Counted from the stretch's first letter, positions 16,691 to 27,648 are shown. The stretch is DNA of 64,000 nt from Streptomyces sp. SLBN-31 (GCF_006715395.1 NZ_VFNC01000002.1:3286001-3350000); one strand, 5' to 3'. The notes: generated by a model from the letters alone, not told the origin. Translations and numbers: made by a program.

Positions 16691-17572
16691 ATGGGCCGGC
16701 GGCTCACCCTGCGCCCGTACGTCCTGATCGTGCCCGCACTGCTGCTGACCTGCGGGATCCTCTACCCCTTCGGACTCGGCCTCTACTACACCCTCTTCGA
16801 CTTCTCGGCGAGCAAGCCGCAGCCCGACATGGTGCGGCTGCACAACTACGAGACCGTCTTCACCCAGGACGCCTTCTGGAACTCCGCATGGGTGACGGTG
16901 CTGTACGCGGTCGGGGCCGCGGCCGCCGAGACCGTGCTCGGGGTGTCCGTCGCCCTGCTGCTGCACCGCTCCTCGCTCGTCGGCCGGGTGCTGGAGAAGA
17001 TCCTCATCCTGCCGCTGATGATCGCCCCGGTGATCGCGGCGATCATGTGGAAGCTGATGCTCCAGCCGTCGGTGGGGGTGGTGAACCATCTGCTGAAACC
17101 CTTCGGGCTGGGGGGAGTTCAGTGGACGGACACCCCGACCGGCGCGCTGCTCTCGTCGATCGCCGTGGACGTCTGGGTCTACACCCCGTTCGTGGCGATC
17201 CTCGCCCTCGCCGGTCTGCGGTCGCTGCCCACCTCCCCGTTCGAGGCGGCGGCCGTGGACGGCGCGGGTTGGTGGTACACCTTCCGACGGCTGACGCTGC
17301 CCATGCTGTGGCCGTACGTGCTGGTCGCGGTGATCTTCCGGTTCATGGACTCGCTGAAGGTCTTCGACATCATCTACGCCCTGACCGAGGGCGGCCCCGG
17401 CGACTCCACGGTGGTCCTGCAGATCCGCGCGTACCTGGAGGCCATCCGCTTCCAGCGCTACAGCTTCGGCATCAGCTACACGATCGTGCTGTGGGCCGTG
17501 GTGTACCTCGCAGCGATGGTGCTGGTGAAGCACCTGGGCCGGATCCAGCGAAAGGCGGCCGAGGCCAAATGA
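16691..17572 (+). CDS. Sugar ABC transporter permease (MalF/UgpA type)
   Basis: The 293-residue membrane protein has six helices and the EAA loop EAAAVDGAGWWYTFRRLTLP near residues 187-206. It lies 6 bp after the binding-protein gene. The next permease start (ATG 17569) overlaps this stop by 4 bp. Confidence 0.9.
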   Translation: MGRRLTLRPYVLIVPALLLTCGILYPFGLGLYYTLFDFSASKPQPDMVRLHNYETVFTQDAFWNSAWVTVLYAVGAAAAETVLGVSVALLLHRSSLVGRVLEKILILPLMIAPVIAAIMWKLMLQPSVGVVNHLLKPFGLGGVQWTDTPTGALLSSIAVDVWVYTPFVAILALAGLRSLPTSPFEAAAVDGAGWWYTFRRLTLPMLWPYVLVAVIFRFMDSLKVFDIIYALTEGGPGDSTVVLQIRAYLEAIRFQRYSFGISYTIVLWAVVYLAAMVLVKHLGRIQRKAAEAK

Positions 17573-18399
17573 CCACCAGGAAACGCCTGTCGGGCCTGCT
17601 CGCGGACGCGGCCCTCATCCTCTACTTCGTCTTCGCGCTGTTCCCGATCGCCTGGATGGTGATCCTGTCCCTCAAACCCGCGAATGAGCTCTTCAGCACG
17701 TACTTCTCCTTCACCCCCACCCTCGGCTCCTACCGGACGGTGCTCGGTGACAGCGAGGGCATCCCGTTCGTGCGGTTCTTCGTCAACAGCCTGGTGGTGT
17801 CGGTGGGCGCGGTCGCGCTGTCCCTGCTCGTCGGACTGCCCGCCGCCTACGCCTCTGCCCGCTGGCGGTTCAAGGGTTCCGAGAACCTGATGTTCACGCT
17901 GCTCTCATTCCGCTTCGCACCCGAACTGACGGTGATCATCCCGCTGTTCGTGCTCTACCAGAGGCTCGGACTGTTCGACACGTACGTCGGCATGATCTGG
18001 GTCCTGCAACTGGTCACGCTCCCCCTCATCGTGTGGATCATGCGGTCCTACTTCGCCGACCTGACACCGGAGCTGGAGCAGGCGGCCCTGCTGGACGGCT
18101 ACACACGCAAGCAGGCCTTCTTCAAGGTGGCGCTGCCGCTGGTCAAGCCGGGCGTCGCGGCCGTGTCGCTGCTGGCCTTCATCTTCGCCTGGAACAACTT
18201 CGTCTTCCCGCTGATCCTCACTTCCAACGAGGCCCAGACGGTGACCGTCGGCGCGCTGTCCTTCCTGGGCGGTGACCGCCCCAAGTACAACCTCACGGCC
18301 GCGGCGGCCCTGGTCTCGGTCGTACCGCCGCTGCTGCTCGCCCTGACCATCCAGCGCTATCTGGTGCGGGGCCTGTCCTTCGGGGCGGTGAAGTCGTGA
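17569..18399 (+). CDS. Sugar ABC transporter permease (MalG/UgpE type)
   Basis: The 276-residue membrane protein has six helices and the EAA loop EQAALLDGYTRKQAFFKVAL. The start ATG 17569 is set by the ATGA overlap with the first permease. It overlaps the first ATPase gene by 4 bp. Together the two permeases form the membrane channel for the adjacent binding protein. Confidence 0.9.
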   Translation: MTTRKRLSGLLADAALILYFVFALFPIAWMVILSLKPANELFSTYFSFTPTLGSYRTVLGDSEGIPFVRFFVNSLVVSVGAVALSLLVGLPAAYASARWRFKGSENLMFTLLSFRFAPELTVIIPLFVLYQRLGLFDTYVGMIWVLQLVTLPLIVWIMRSYFADLTPELEQAALLDGYTRKQAFFKVALPLVKPGVAAVSLLAFIFAWNNFVFPLILTSNEAQTVTVGALSFLGGDRPKYNLTAAAALVSVVPPLLLALTIQRYLVRGLSFGAVKS

Positions 18400-19481
18400 T
18401 CGGGCTGCGCGGGATCAGCAAGGCGTACGGCCCGGTGACCGCCCTCGACGGACTCGAACTCGACGTCCGGGAAGGGGAGTTCTTCTGCCTCCTGGGTCCT
18501 TCCGGCGCCGGGAAGACCACCACCCTCAAGACGGTCGCCGGCCTCGAACACCCCGACTCCGGCACGGTCCTGATCGACGGCGAGGACATGGCGGGCGTCG
18601 AGCCCTACGACCGGGGCGTGGCGATGTGCTTCGAGAGCTACGCCCTCTACCCGCACAAGTCGGCCTACGACAACCTCGCCTCCCCGCTCCGCTCCCCCCG
18701 TCACCGCCTGCCCGCCGCCGAGGCCCGCGACCGCGTCCACGCCATCGCCGAACTCCTCGGCATCGGCGCCCTGCTGGACCGTCCCGTCGGCCTGCTCTCC
18801 AACGGCCAGCGGCAGCGGGTCGCCCTCGGCCGGGTCCTGGTCCGCCCCGCCCGCGCCTTCCTGCTCGACGAACCCCTCTCCCACCTGGACGCCAAGCTGC
18901 GCCAGCAGATGCGCGCCGAACTGAAGGCGATCGGGGCCGTCCAGCGCACCACCACCCTCTACGTCACCCACGACTCGGTCGAGGCCCTGGCCCTCGGCGA
19001 CCGGACGGGAGTGATCCGAGACGGACGGATCGTCCAGACGGGGACCCGTGAGGAGATCTGGTACGAGCCCCACGACACCGAGGTGGCCCGGGCCTTCGGC
19101 CGGCCGCGGATCAACCTGCTGCCGGGGAAGGTCACCGAGGACGGCGGCTTCCGGTCGCCGGACGGGAAGGTGGAGCTGCCCGTCCGCGTGGCGGCCCCCG
19201 CAGGCACGCGGGTCCTGGTCGGCGTGCGCCCGCGCGACCTCTCCCTCACCGCGCCCGGCCACGAGCTCACCGGCACCGTGTACGTCACCGAGGTGCTCGG
19301 CCGGTCGGTCGAGGTCACCGTCCGGCTGGGCGGGCAGCACGTCTCGCTGGTCGCCCCGCGCGGCGACACGGCCGGCCTGCGGCCCGACGATCCGGTACGG
19401 CTGACGGTGCGGCCTGAGAACCTGCTGCTGTTCGAGGCCGACGGGCCCAAGGGCCCAGGACGACGGATCGGGAAACGATGA
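18396..19481 (+). CDS. ABC transporter ATP-binding protein 1 (UgpC/MalK class, Q-loop variant)
   Basis: The 361-residue ATPase has Walker A GPSGAGKTTT, signature LSNGQRQRVALGR, Walker B AFLLDEPLSHLD and H-loop VTHDSVEA, plus a C-terminal TOBE-like regulatory domain. The Q-loop reads CFESYALYP, so the usual Gln is Glu, and the signature has Asn in place of the second Gly (LSNGQ). Streptomyces sugar operons usually lack an ATPase and share MsiK; this cluster has two of its own. Pairs of this kind resemble the GlpS/GlpT heterodimer of rhizobial glycerol importers. Confidence 0.88.
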   Translation: MIGLRGISKAYGPVTALDGLELDVREGEFFCLLGPSGAGKTTTLKTVAGLEHPDSGTVLIDGEDMAGVEPYDRGVAMCFESYALYPHKSAYDNLASPLRSPRHRLPAAEARDRVHAIAELLGIGALLDRPVGLLSNGQRQRVALGRVLVRPARAFLLDEPLSHLDAKLRQQMRAELKAIGAVQRTTTLYVTHDSVEALALGDRTGVIRDGRIVQTGTREEIWYEPHDTEVARAFGRPRINLLPGKVTEDGGFRSPDGKVELPVRVAAPAGTRVLVGVRPRDLSLTAPGHELTGTVYVTEVLGRSVEVTVRLGGQHVSLVAPRGDTAGLRPDDPVRLTVRPENLLLFEADGPKGPGRRIGKR

Positions 19482-20321
19482 GCAGCAGCACCGGTGCACA
19501 GCAGGGCCCCGCCGCCCGCCAGGCCGCCATGGCCGAACAGGTCCTGGCCGAGGGCTCGGCGACGGCGGCCGAGCTCGCCGAGCGGTTCGGGGTGAGCCTG
19601 ATGACCATCCACCGCGACCTCGACGAACTCGAACGGCAGGGAATCGTAAGGAAGTTCAGGGGCGGGGTGACGGCCCAGCCGTCCGGGGTGTTCGAGTCCA
19701 ACGTCGAGTACCGCCTGAAGACCATGCGCGCCGAGAAGGCGGCGCTCGCCGACCGCGCGCTCGCCCTCATAGAGCCCGGCATGGCGATCATGCTGGACGA
19801 CTCCACGACGACCCTGGAGATAGCCCGCCGCCTGCGCAACGGTGAGATCACCCCGCTCACGGTCGTCACCAACTTCCTCCAGGCGATCAACCTCCTGTCC
19901 GACCAGCGGGGCATCCATCTGATGGCCCTGGGCGGCGACTACGACCCCCTGCACTCCTCCTTCCTCGGCGTCTCCTGCGTGGAGGCGGTCGAGTCCCTGC
20001 GGGTGGACGTCTGCTTCGCCTCCACGTCGGCCGTGCACGGGGGTTACGCCTACCACCAGGAGCAGCACATCGTGTCGGTGAAGCGGGCGATGCTCGACTC
20101 GGCGGCCCGCAGCGTCCTGCTGATCGACCACACCAAGCTGGCCCGGACGGCCCTGCACCGGGTCGTTCCGCTGTCCCGCTTCGACCTGCTGCTGGTCGAC
20201 GACGGGGCGTCGCCCGAGGCGCTGCGGGACCTGGACGAGCACAAGGTCACCTACGAAGTCTGCGCGACGGTTCCAGCGAGCGAGCCGCAGGGGCGCGCGA
20301 GCCACAAAGGAGGGGGCGGAG

Positions 20322-20344
<23 letters not shown>
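19478..20344 (+). CDS. DeoR/GlpR-family transcriptional regulator
   Basis: The 288-residue protein has the N-terminal DeoR HTH (ATAAELAERFGVSLMTIHRD, then a wing with GIVRKFRGG) and a C-terminal DeoRC sugar-phosphate sensor domain (LDDSTTTLEIA, VTNFLQAINLL, LIDHTKLARTALHRV). It probably represses the operon until a phosphorylated intermediate made by one of the FGGY kinases binds. It sits between the two ATPase genes, overlapping the first by 4 bp and the second by 23 bp, so its level follows that of the transporter. This placement inside the operon is unusual. Confidence 0.88.
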
Positions 20345-21397
<1,053 letters not shown>

Positions 21398-21401
<4 letters not shown>

Positions 21402-22420
21402 GCGAACACGTACGTGTCCTGGCGGCCGGCGACCACTTCATCCTGCCGTCGCTGATCAGGACGGCGATCGGCGACGAACTGCCCTGCGAGGTGACCGAAC
21501 TGACGCTCGGCTGGCCGCTGGAGCCCTTCGGCCCGGTGGCGGAGGTGACCGAGGCGAGCGACGCCGAGGACGAGCTGATCGAGGCGCTGGAGCACACCCA
21601 GGTGCTGGTCACCCAGATGGGGCCGGTGACCGAACGCGTCCTGGACGCCTGCCCCGACCTGCGCCTCGTCGTGGTCTGCCGGGGCGGGCCGGTGAACGTC
21701 AACCTGGACGCGGCCAAGCGGCACGACGTCCGCGTCTGTTTCTCCCCCGGCCGCAACGCCGCCGCAACCGCGGAGTTCACCGTCGGCCTGATGCTGTCGG
21801 CCCTGCGCCGCATCCCCCAGGCGCACAACCTGCTCGCCGGGCGGGGCAGTTGGCAGGGGGCGGCGTACTACACCTACGAGCACAGCGGCCTGGAACTGGA
21901 GGACCTGCCCGTCGGTCTCGTCGGCTACGGCGCCGTCGGCAGCCGGGTCGCCCGGGCGCTGTGCGCGTTCGGCGCGCAGGTGATGGTCCACGACCCCTAT
22001 GTGCGGGGCGAGATCCACGGCCTGCGCGTGCACTCCCTCGACGAACTCCTGCGCCGCTCCCGGGTGATCACCCTGCACGCCCGGCTCACCCCCGAGACCC
22101 GGGGCCTGGTCGGCGCCCGTGAGCTGGCGCTGCTGCCCGAGGGCGCGGTGGTGGTGAACGTGGCGCGCGGGCCGCTGCTGGACGAGGACGCGCTGTGCGA
22201 CGCGCTGGAGAGCGGACGGCTGTCGGCGGCGGCCCTGGACACGTACGCGACGGAGCCGCTGCCGGCGGACTCACGGCTGCACGCGCTGGCCGAGCGCGTC
22301 GTGCTGACCCCGCACCTGGGCGGTGCCTCGCGCGCCGTCGCGGAGAAGGCGGCGCGGATCGCCGCGGGGGAAGTGGGGCGCTGGGTGCGCGGGGAGCCGC
22401 TGGCGCACTGTCTGACCTGA
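21398..22420 (+). CDS. D-isomer 2-hydroxyacid dehydrogenase (phosphoglycerate-dehydrogenase-like)
   Basis: The 340-residue protein has the NAD motif VGYGAVGSRVARAL. Its catalytic residues are Arg in VNVARGPLLDED, Glu in ATEPLPADS and His in LTPHLGGASR. It has no ACT or regulatory domain, unlike most SerA proteins. It probably oxidises or reduces a 2-keto/2-hydroxy acid or its phosphate made in this pathway, such as an aldonate or tetronate; that is inference. Its ATG overlaps the ATPase 2 stop by 4 bp. Confidence 0.85.
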
Positions 22421-22433
22421 CCCGGGAGGCGAG

Positions 22434-23861
22434 ATGTACGTCGGTATCGATGTGGGCACGTCCATGGTGAAGGCCGCCGCGTTCGACGACGAGGGGCGCC
22501 AACTGGAGGTGGCGGCCCGCCCGGTGGGGCTGGCACTGCACGGGGGCGTCGTCGAACAGGACATGGAGGAGGTGTACTCCGCGGTCCTGACCGTGCTCGC
22601 AGAACTCACCTCGCGTCTTCCCGGACCCGTCGTCCTGGCCGGCCTGACCGGTCAGGGCGACGGCGTCTGGCTGGTCGACGGCGACGGGCGGCCGGTGCGC
22701 GCCGCCGCCTCCTGGATGGACGGGCGGGCCCATGAACTGGTCGACCGGTGGCTGGCGGACGGCACCTTCGAGACGGTGTTCCGGCGTACCGGCAGCGCGA
22801 TGTTCCCGGGCTGCCCGGGTCCGCTGCTGGCCTGGCTGGACAGCCACGAGCCGAAGGCACTGGACTCGGCGCGGGCGGCCGTCTACTGCAAGGACATGGT
22901 GTTCCAGCGGCTGACCGGCCGCTCCCGGCCCACGACGGACGTGTCGGACGCCTCGATGCCGTTCCTGGACCCGCGCACCCGTGCCTACGACAACCGGGTC
23001 GTCGAGCTCCTCGGTCTCACCCACCGCCGGGGTCTGCTCGCCCCCGTCAGCGACCCGATCGCCACCGCCGAGGCCCGCGAGGGGCTGCCGGCCGGCACCC
23101 GGCTGGCGAACGGCCCGTACGACCTGCCGTCCTGTGCGCTCGGCGCCGGGGTGACGTCCCCCGGCGACGGTCTGCTGATCGTCGGCACCTGTCTGGCCGG
23201 TCTGGTCGCGACGACCGATCTGGACCTGACGGGTGAGCCGGCCGGCCTGTACATCAGCACCGACCGTCCCGGCCACTGGCTGCGCGCGATGCCGGCGATG
23301 GTCGGTACGGCGGCGCTGGACTGGGTGCTGACCACGACCGGCGTCCGCCACGAGGAGGTCGACGCGCTGCTGGCCGAGACCCCGCCGGGGGCGCATGGGG
23401 TGCGGGTCCTGCCGTACTTCGCCCCGTCCGGCGAGCGGGCGCCGTTCGTGGAACCCCGGCTGCGCGCCGAGCTGACTGGAGTGTCACTGGAGTCGACGAA
23501 GGCCGACCTGATCCGCGCGACCTGCGAGGGCATCGGCTTCGCGGCCCGGCACTGCCTGCGGGCCGCCGGCCTGAAGGGCACGCTGGCCGTCTGCGGGGGC
23601 GGCACCCGCAGTCCGGCGTGGATGCGGCTGCTGGCGGACGTCCTGGGTCGCCCGCTGCGGGTGGTCGAGGGCGAAGTGGGCGCCCGCGGCGCGGTACTGG
23701 CGGCGGCCGCGCGGTACGGGGTGGAACTCGACAGCGCGGCGTGGACCGAACCGACGACGATCGTGAAACCGGACCCGGCACGGGCGGCGTACTACGCGAA
23801 GGAGTTCGAGGACCACCTGGCGAGGCTGGCGCAGGCGCGGAAACGGGCGCGAAGGGACTGA
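22434..23861 (+). CDS. FGGY-family carbohydrate kinase (second of two)
   Basis: The 475-residue kinase has the N-terminal GIDVGTSMVKAAAF, GLTGQGDGVWLVD, and the C-terminal FGGY region LAVCGGGTRSPAWMRLLADV. It resembles the erythritol/xylulose/LsrK-like branch, with no single substrate clear. GGGAGG precedes the ATG by 5 nt. It is the last gene of the eight-gene operon and is followed by a strong terminator. The paralogue at 13558-15078 on the other strand suggests two phosphorylation steps or two related substrates. Confidence 0.88.
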   Translation: MYVGIDVGTSMVKAAAFDDEGRQLEVAARPVGLALHGGVVEQDMEEVYSAVLTVLAELTSRLPGPVVLAGLTGQGDGVWLVDGDGRPVRAAASWMDGRAHELVDRWLADGTFETVFRRTGSAMFPGCPGPLLAWLDSHEPKALDSARAAVYCKDMVFQRLTGRSRPTTDVSDASMPFLDPRTRAYDNRVVELLGLTHRRGLLAPVSDPIATAEAREGLPAGTRLANGPYDLPSCALGAGVTSPGDGLLIVGTCLAGLVATTDLDLTGEPAGLYISTDRPGHWLRAMPAMVGTAALDWVLTTTGVRHEEVDALLAETPPGAHGVRVLPYFAPSGERAPFVEPRLRAELTGVSLESTKADLIRATCEGIGFAARHCLRAAGLKGTLAVCGGGTRSPAWMRLLADVLGRPLRVVEGEVGARGAVLAAAARYGVELDSAAWTEPTTIVKPDPARAAYYAKEFEDHLARLAQARKRARRD

Positions 23862-23877
23862 TTCCGGGCGTACCCTA

Positions 23878-23911
23878 CCGGCCCTGCGAGAACCTACGCT
23901 CGCAGGGCCGG
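23878..23911 (+). terminator. Terminator of the carbohydrate cluster
   Basis: A perfect 13-bp stem (CCGGCCCTGCGAG with its complement at 23899-23911) encloses an 8-nt loop, 17 bp after the kinase stop. Confidence 0.8.
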
Positions 23912-23952
23912 AGGCGGTCACCGAGCCTTCATCGGGAACCGGAGGGGGACGC

Positions 23953-24159
23953 ATGGAGTCCTGGCGATGCCACGACTGCGGGACCTACGAGGACTTCCGC
24001 CCGCCCACCGCGGCGGAACGGGAGTACGTCCGGCGGCACACACCGAACCACACCCGCCTGGGCTCCTACCTGGTCTGCACCCGCGAGGGCTGCCGCCGCT
24101 ACCAGCGGCGGGGGGACTGGACCGACGGCGCCAAGTTCCCCGAGCCCGGCAAGAGCTAG
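23953..24159 (+). CDS. Small CxxC/CxxxxC zinc-ribbon-like protein, hypothetical (68 aa)
   Basis: The 68-residue basic protein has Cys6-x2-Cys9 and Cys42-x4-Cys47, spaced like a zinc ribbon. It is rich in Arg and Tyr and has no signal or membrane segment. A strong site (GGAGGGGG, 4 nt spacing) precedes the ATG, which supports a real gene. It ends 8 bp from the convergent thioredoxin-fold gene. The function is unknown; nucleic-acid or protein binding is plausible. Confidence 0.65.
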   Translation: MESWRCHDCGTYEDFRPPTAAEREYVRRHTPNHTRLGSYLVCTREGCRRYQRRGDWTDGAKFPEPGKS

Positions 24160-24166
24160 GGCGAGG

Positions 24167-24829
24167 TCACAGGTTGCTGAAGTCCGGGCCCTTCGTGCGG
24201 GTGCGCTTGATCTCGTAGAAGCCGGGGACCGAGGCGACCGCGAGGGTGCCGTCCCAGAGGCGGGCGGCCTCCTCGCCCTTGGGGGCCGGGGTGACGACCG
24301 GGCCGAAGAAGGCGATCTGCTCGCCGTCGGCGCCGGGGACGGCGATGACGGGGGTGCCGACCTCCTGGCCGACCTTCTCGATGCCCTCCTTGTGGGAGGC
24401 GCGCAGTTCGGCGTCGAACTCGAAGTCCTCCTGGTCGGCGTAGTCGATGAGGTCGGCGGGCAGGCCGACGTCGGCGAGGGCGCCGGCGATCGCCTCGACG
24501 GTCGGGCCCTCGCCGTTGTTGTGGATGCGGGTGCCGAGCGCGGTGTAGAGCGGGCCGAGGACGTCCGCGCCATGCTTCTGCCACGCGGCGGTCACCACGC
24601 GCACCGGCTTCCACGCCTTGGTGGCCAGCATCTCCCGGTACTCCTCGGGCAGCTGGTCGAGCTTGTCCTCGTTGAGCACGGCGAGGCTCATGATGTTCCA
24701 GCGGACCTCTATGTCGCGGACCTTCTCCACCTCGAGCACCCACCGGGAGGTCATCCAGGCCCAGGGGCACAGCGGGTCGAACCAGAAGTCGACAGGGGTC
24801 TTCGCGGACGTGCTCGCGGTCTCGGACAT
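24167..24829 (-). CDS. DsbA-family thioredoxin-fold protein (mycothiol-dependent nitroreductase Rv2466c-like)
   Basis: The 220-residue protein has the N-terminal active-site segment DFWFDPLCPWAWMTSRWVLE. The mycobacterial relative Rv2466c has CPWC; here the second Cys is Ala (CPWA), which leaves a single nucleophilic Cys and suggests a monothiol mechanism with mycothiol. GTPVIAV provides the cis-Pro loop. The start ATG 24829 has AGGAG(AGTC) directly upstream; the frame runs open to 24865. It is divergent from aminopeptidase N. Confidence 0.85.
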   Translation of the reverse strand: MSETASTSAKTPVDFWFDPLCPWAWMTSRWVLEVEKVRDIEVRWNIMSLAVLNEDKLDQLPEEYREMLATKAWKPVRVVTAAWQKHGADVLGPLYTALGTRIHNNGEGPTVEAIAGALADVGLPADLIDYADQEDFEFDAELRASHKEGIEKVGQEVGTPVIAVPGADGEQIAFFGPVVTPAPKGEEAARLWDGTLAVASVPGFYEIKRTRTKGPDFSNL

Positions 24830-24974
24830 GACTCTCCTAGGAAAAGTGTTCAGTTCAACCACCAACGACGGAACGTGCCGTCCCCATTCCCGGGTGCCCG
24901 CCGTCGAGGGCGCATGGCAGGATCAGCTGAACATCGTGTCCACATACCGAACACCTGTCGAGGGAGTACCGCCC

Positions 24975-27554
24975 GTGCCCGGTGAGAATCTGACCCGTGA
25001 CGAGGCCCGGGAGCGGGCCGCCCTGCTGTCCGTCGACGGGTACGAGGTGTCCCTGGACCTGCGGTCGGCGGTGGGCGAGGCGGACGCGGAGCCGCGCACC
25101 TTCCGCTCGGTCACCACGATCCGGTTCCGCTGCAATGAGCCCGGCGCCACCACCTTCGCCGACCTGATCGCACCGAGTGTGACGTCCGTCTCACTCAACG
25201 GCAAGGACCTCGACCCGGGTCAGGTCTTCGACGGCTCCCGCGTCCTCCTGGAGGACCTCGCCGCGGAGAACGAGCTCGTCGTGGACGCGCGGTGCGCCTA
25301 TTCCCGGACCGGCGAGGGCATGCACCGCTTCGTCGACCCCGAGGACGGCGAGGTCTACCTCTACACCCAGTACGAGCCGGCCGACTCGCGCCGCGTCTTC
25401 GCGGGCTTCGAGCAGCCGGACCTCAAGGCGCCGTTCCGCTTCGAGGTGCGGGCACCGGAGGGCTGGACGGTGTGGAGCAACGGCGCCGGCGAACTCACCG
25501 ACGGCGTCTGGCGGTTCGCGGAGACGAAGCCGATCTCGACGTACATCACCTGCGTCGTGGCGGGGCCGTACCACTACGTCACGGACTCCTACTCGCGCAC
25601 CCTCCCCGACGGCACGCGCCTGGACATCCCGCTCGGCGCGATGTGCCGCAAGGGTCTCGCCCCCTACTTCGACGCCGACGACGTCTTCCTCGTCACCAAG
25701 CAGGGCCTGGACTTCTTCCACGAGCACTTCGACTACCCGTACCCCTTCGGCAAGTACGACCAGGCGTTCGTGCCCGAGTACAACCTCGGCGCGATGGAGA
25801 ACCCGGGGCTGGTGACCTTCCGCGAGGAGTACATCTTCCGCGGCAAGGTGACCCGGTCCTCCTACGAGGGCCGGGCCAACGTCATCCTGCACGAGATGGC
25901 ACACATGTGGTTCGGCGACCTGGTCACCATGGTGTGGTGGGACGACCTGTGGCTGAAGGAGTCCTTCGCGGACTTCATGGGCACGTTGGCCAACGTGGGC
26001 GCGACCCGGTTCAAGGACGCCTGGATCACCTTCGCCAACCGCCGCAAGGCGTGGGCCTACCGCGCGGACCAGCTCCCCTCCACGCACCCGATCACCGCCG
26101 ACATCCGCGACCTGCAGGACGCCAAGCTCAACTTCGACGGCATCACCTACGCCAAGGGCGCGTCGGTGCTCAAGCAGCTGGTGGCGTACGTCGGCCAGGA
26201 CGCGTTCCTGGAGGGTGCGCGGCGCTACTTCAAGCGGCACGCGTACGGCAACACGCGCCTGGGCGACCTGCTGTCGGTGCTGGGCGAGACCAGCGGCCGG
26301 GACATGGGGGCGTGGGCGCGCTCGTGGCTGCAGACGGCCGGCGTCAACTCGCTGACGCCGCAGGTGCTGCTCGACGCGGAGGGCAGGGTCGACGAACTGG
26401 CCGTCGTCCAGGAGGCGGCGGAGTCGCACCCCGAGCTGCGGCCGCACCGGGTGGCGGTGGGCCTGTACCGGCGCGACACCGAGGGCGCGCTGGAGCGGTA
26501 CGCGCGCGCCGAGGTGGACGTCGACGGCGCGCGGACGGTCGTGTCGGAGCTGGCGGGCGCCGAGGCGCCGGAGCTGGTGCTGGTCAACGACGACGACCTG
26601 ACGTACTGCAAGATCCGCTTCGACGAGACCTCGCTGGCGACGCTGCGCGAGCACCTGGGCGCGATGACGGACCCGCTGGCCCGTGCCCTGTGCTGGTCGG
26701 CGCTGTGGAACATGACCCGGGACGCGCTGCTGCCGGCCCGCGAGTTCATCGGGATCGTGCTGCGTTTCTCGGGGCGCGAGTCGGACATCGGCGTGCTGCA
26801 GATGCTGCACGCGTGGGCGAACTCGGCGCTGGTCCACTACGTGGCCCCGGGGTGGCGCGAGACGGGTGGGCTGCTGCTGGCCGAGGGCGCGCTGCGGGAG
26901 CTGCGGGCGGCCGGACCGGGCGGCGAGCAGCAGCTGGCGTGGGCGCGGTTCCTGGCGACGGTGGCGTCGGCGCCGGAGGATCTGCGGCTGCTGCGGGCGC
27001 TGCTGGAGGGCACCGAGAAGATCGACGGGCTCGAGGTCGACCAGGAGCTGCGCTGGGCGTTCCTGGAGCCGCTGGCGGCGCACGGCGTCGCGGACGAGAC
27101 GGTCCTGGCCGCCGAGCTGGCCCGCGACGACACCGCGTCCGGCAAGCGGCACCAGGTGCGCTGCCTTGCGGCGCGGCCCTCCAAGGCGGTGAAGGCGCAG
27201 GCGTGGGCGCAGGTGGTGGAGTCGGACGCGCTGTCCAACGCGCTGGTGGAGGCGACGATCACGGGCTTCGACCAGCCCTCGCAGCGGGAGCTGACCGCGC
27301 CGTACGCGTCGAAGTACTTCGAGGCGATCGAGCGGGTGTGGGGGGAGCGGTCGATCCAGATCGGCATGGACGTGGTGCGCGGTCTGTTCCCGGCGTTGCA
27401 GGACTCGCAGGCCACGCTGGACGCGACGGACGCCTGGCTCGCCGCCCACGAACAGGCCGCGCCCGCCCTGCGCAGGCTGGTGCTGGAGGCGCGGGACGAC
27501 CTGGCGCGGTCGCTGCGCGGACAGGCATGCGACGCGGCGGCGGACGAGAGCTGA
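24975..27554 (+). CDS. pepN: Aminopeptidase N (M1 family), copy 1
   Basis: The 859-residue cytosolic M1 metallopeptidase removes N-terminal residues from peptides. The exopeptidase motif GAMEN lies at about 272-276. The zinc motif is HEMAH at 306-310, with the third zinc ligand Glu about 329 in WLKESFAD. The C-terminal ERAP1-like helical domain (YVAPGW...LAWARFLATVAS) is complete. The start is GTG 24975 with GAGGGAG about 8 nt upstream; upstream codons lie on the reverse of the Rv2466c-like gene. A paralogue sits at 40041. The active-site neighbourhood differs (MVWWDDLWLKESFAD here against MEWWNDLWLNESFAT), so specificity may differ. Confidence 0.93.
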   Translation: MPGENLTRDEARERAALLSVDGYEVSLDLRSAVGEADAEPRTFRSVTTIRFRCNEPGATTFADLIAPSVTSVSLNGKDLDPGQVFDGSRVLLEDLAAENELVVDARCAYSRTGEGMHRFVDPEDGEVYLYTQYEPADSRRVFAGFEQPDLKAPFRFEVRAPEGWTVWSNGAGELTDGVWRFAETKPISTYITCVVAGPYHYVTDSYSRTLPDGTRLDIPLGAMCRKGLAPYFDADDVFLVTKQGLDFFHEHFDYPYPFGKYDQAFVPEYNLGAMENPGLVTFREEYIFRGKVTRSSYEGRANVILHEMAHMWFGDLVTMVWWDDLWLKESFADFMGTLANVGATRFKDAWITFANRRKAWAYRADQLPSTHPITADIRDLQDAKLNFDGITYAKGASVLKQLVAYVGQDAFLEGARRYFKRHAYGNTRLGDLLSVLGETSGRDMGAWARSWLQTAGVNSLTPQVLLDAEGRVDELAVVQEAAESHPELRPHRVAVGLYRRDTEGALERYARAEVDVDGARTVVSELAGAEAPELVLVNDDDLTYCKIRFDETSLATLREHLGAMTDPLARALCWSALWNMTRDALLPAREFIGIVLRFSGRESDIGVLQMLHAWANSALVHYVAPGWRETGGLLLAEGALRELRAAGPGGEQQLAWARFLATVASAPEDLRLLRALLEGTEKIDGLEVDQELRWAFLEPLAAHGVADETVLAAELARDDTASGKRHQVRCLAARPSKAVKAQAWAQVVESDALSNALVEATITGFDQPSQRELTAPYASKYFEAIERVWGERSIQIGMDVVRGLFPALQDSQATLDATDAWLAAHEQAAPALRRLVLEARDDLARSLRGQACDAAADES

Positions 27555-27613
27555 CCGTTGGCCTGAGCTTGCCCACTTGGTGACCGTTACGGAATCCAGG
27601 CAATCACAGCCGT

Positions 27614-27648
27614 AACCCCTGGTCCGCACCCCAACGGACCAGGGGTTT
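27614..27648 (+). terminator. Terminator after aminopeptidase N copy 1
   Basis: A 13-bp perfect stem (AACCCCTGGTCCG and its complement at 27635-27647) with an 8-nt loop ends in TTT, the classic intrinsic form. Confidence 0.85.
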
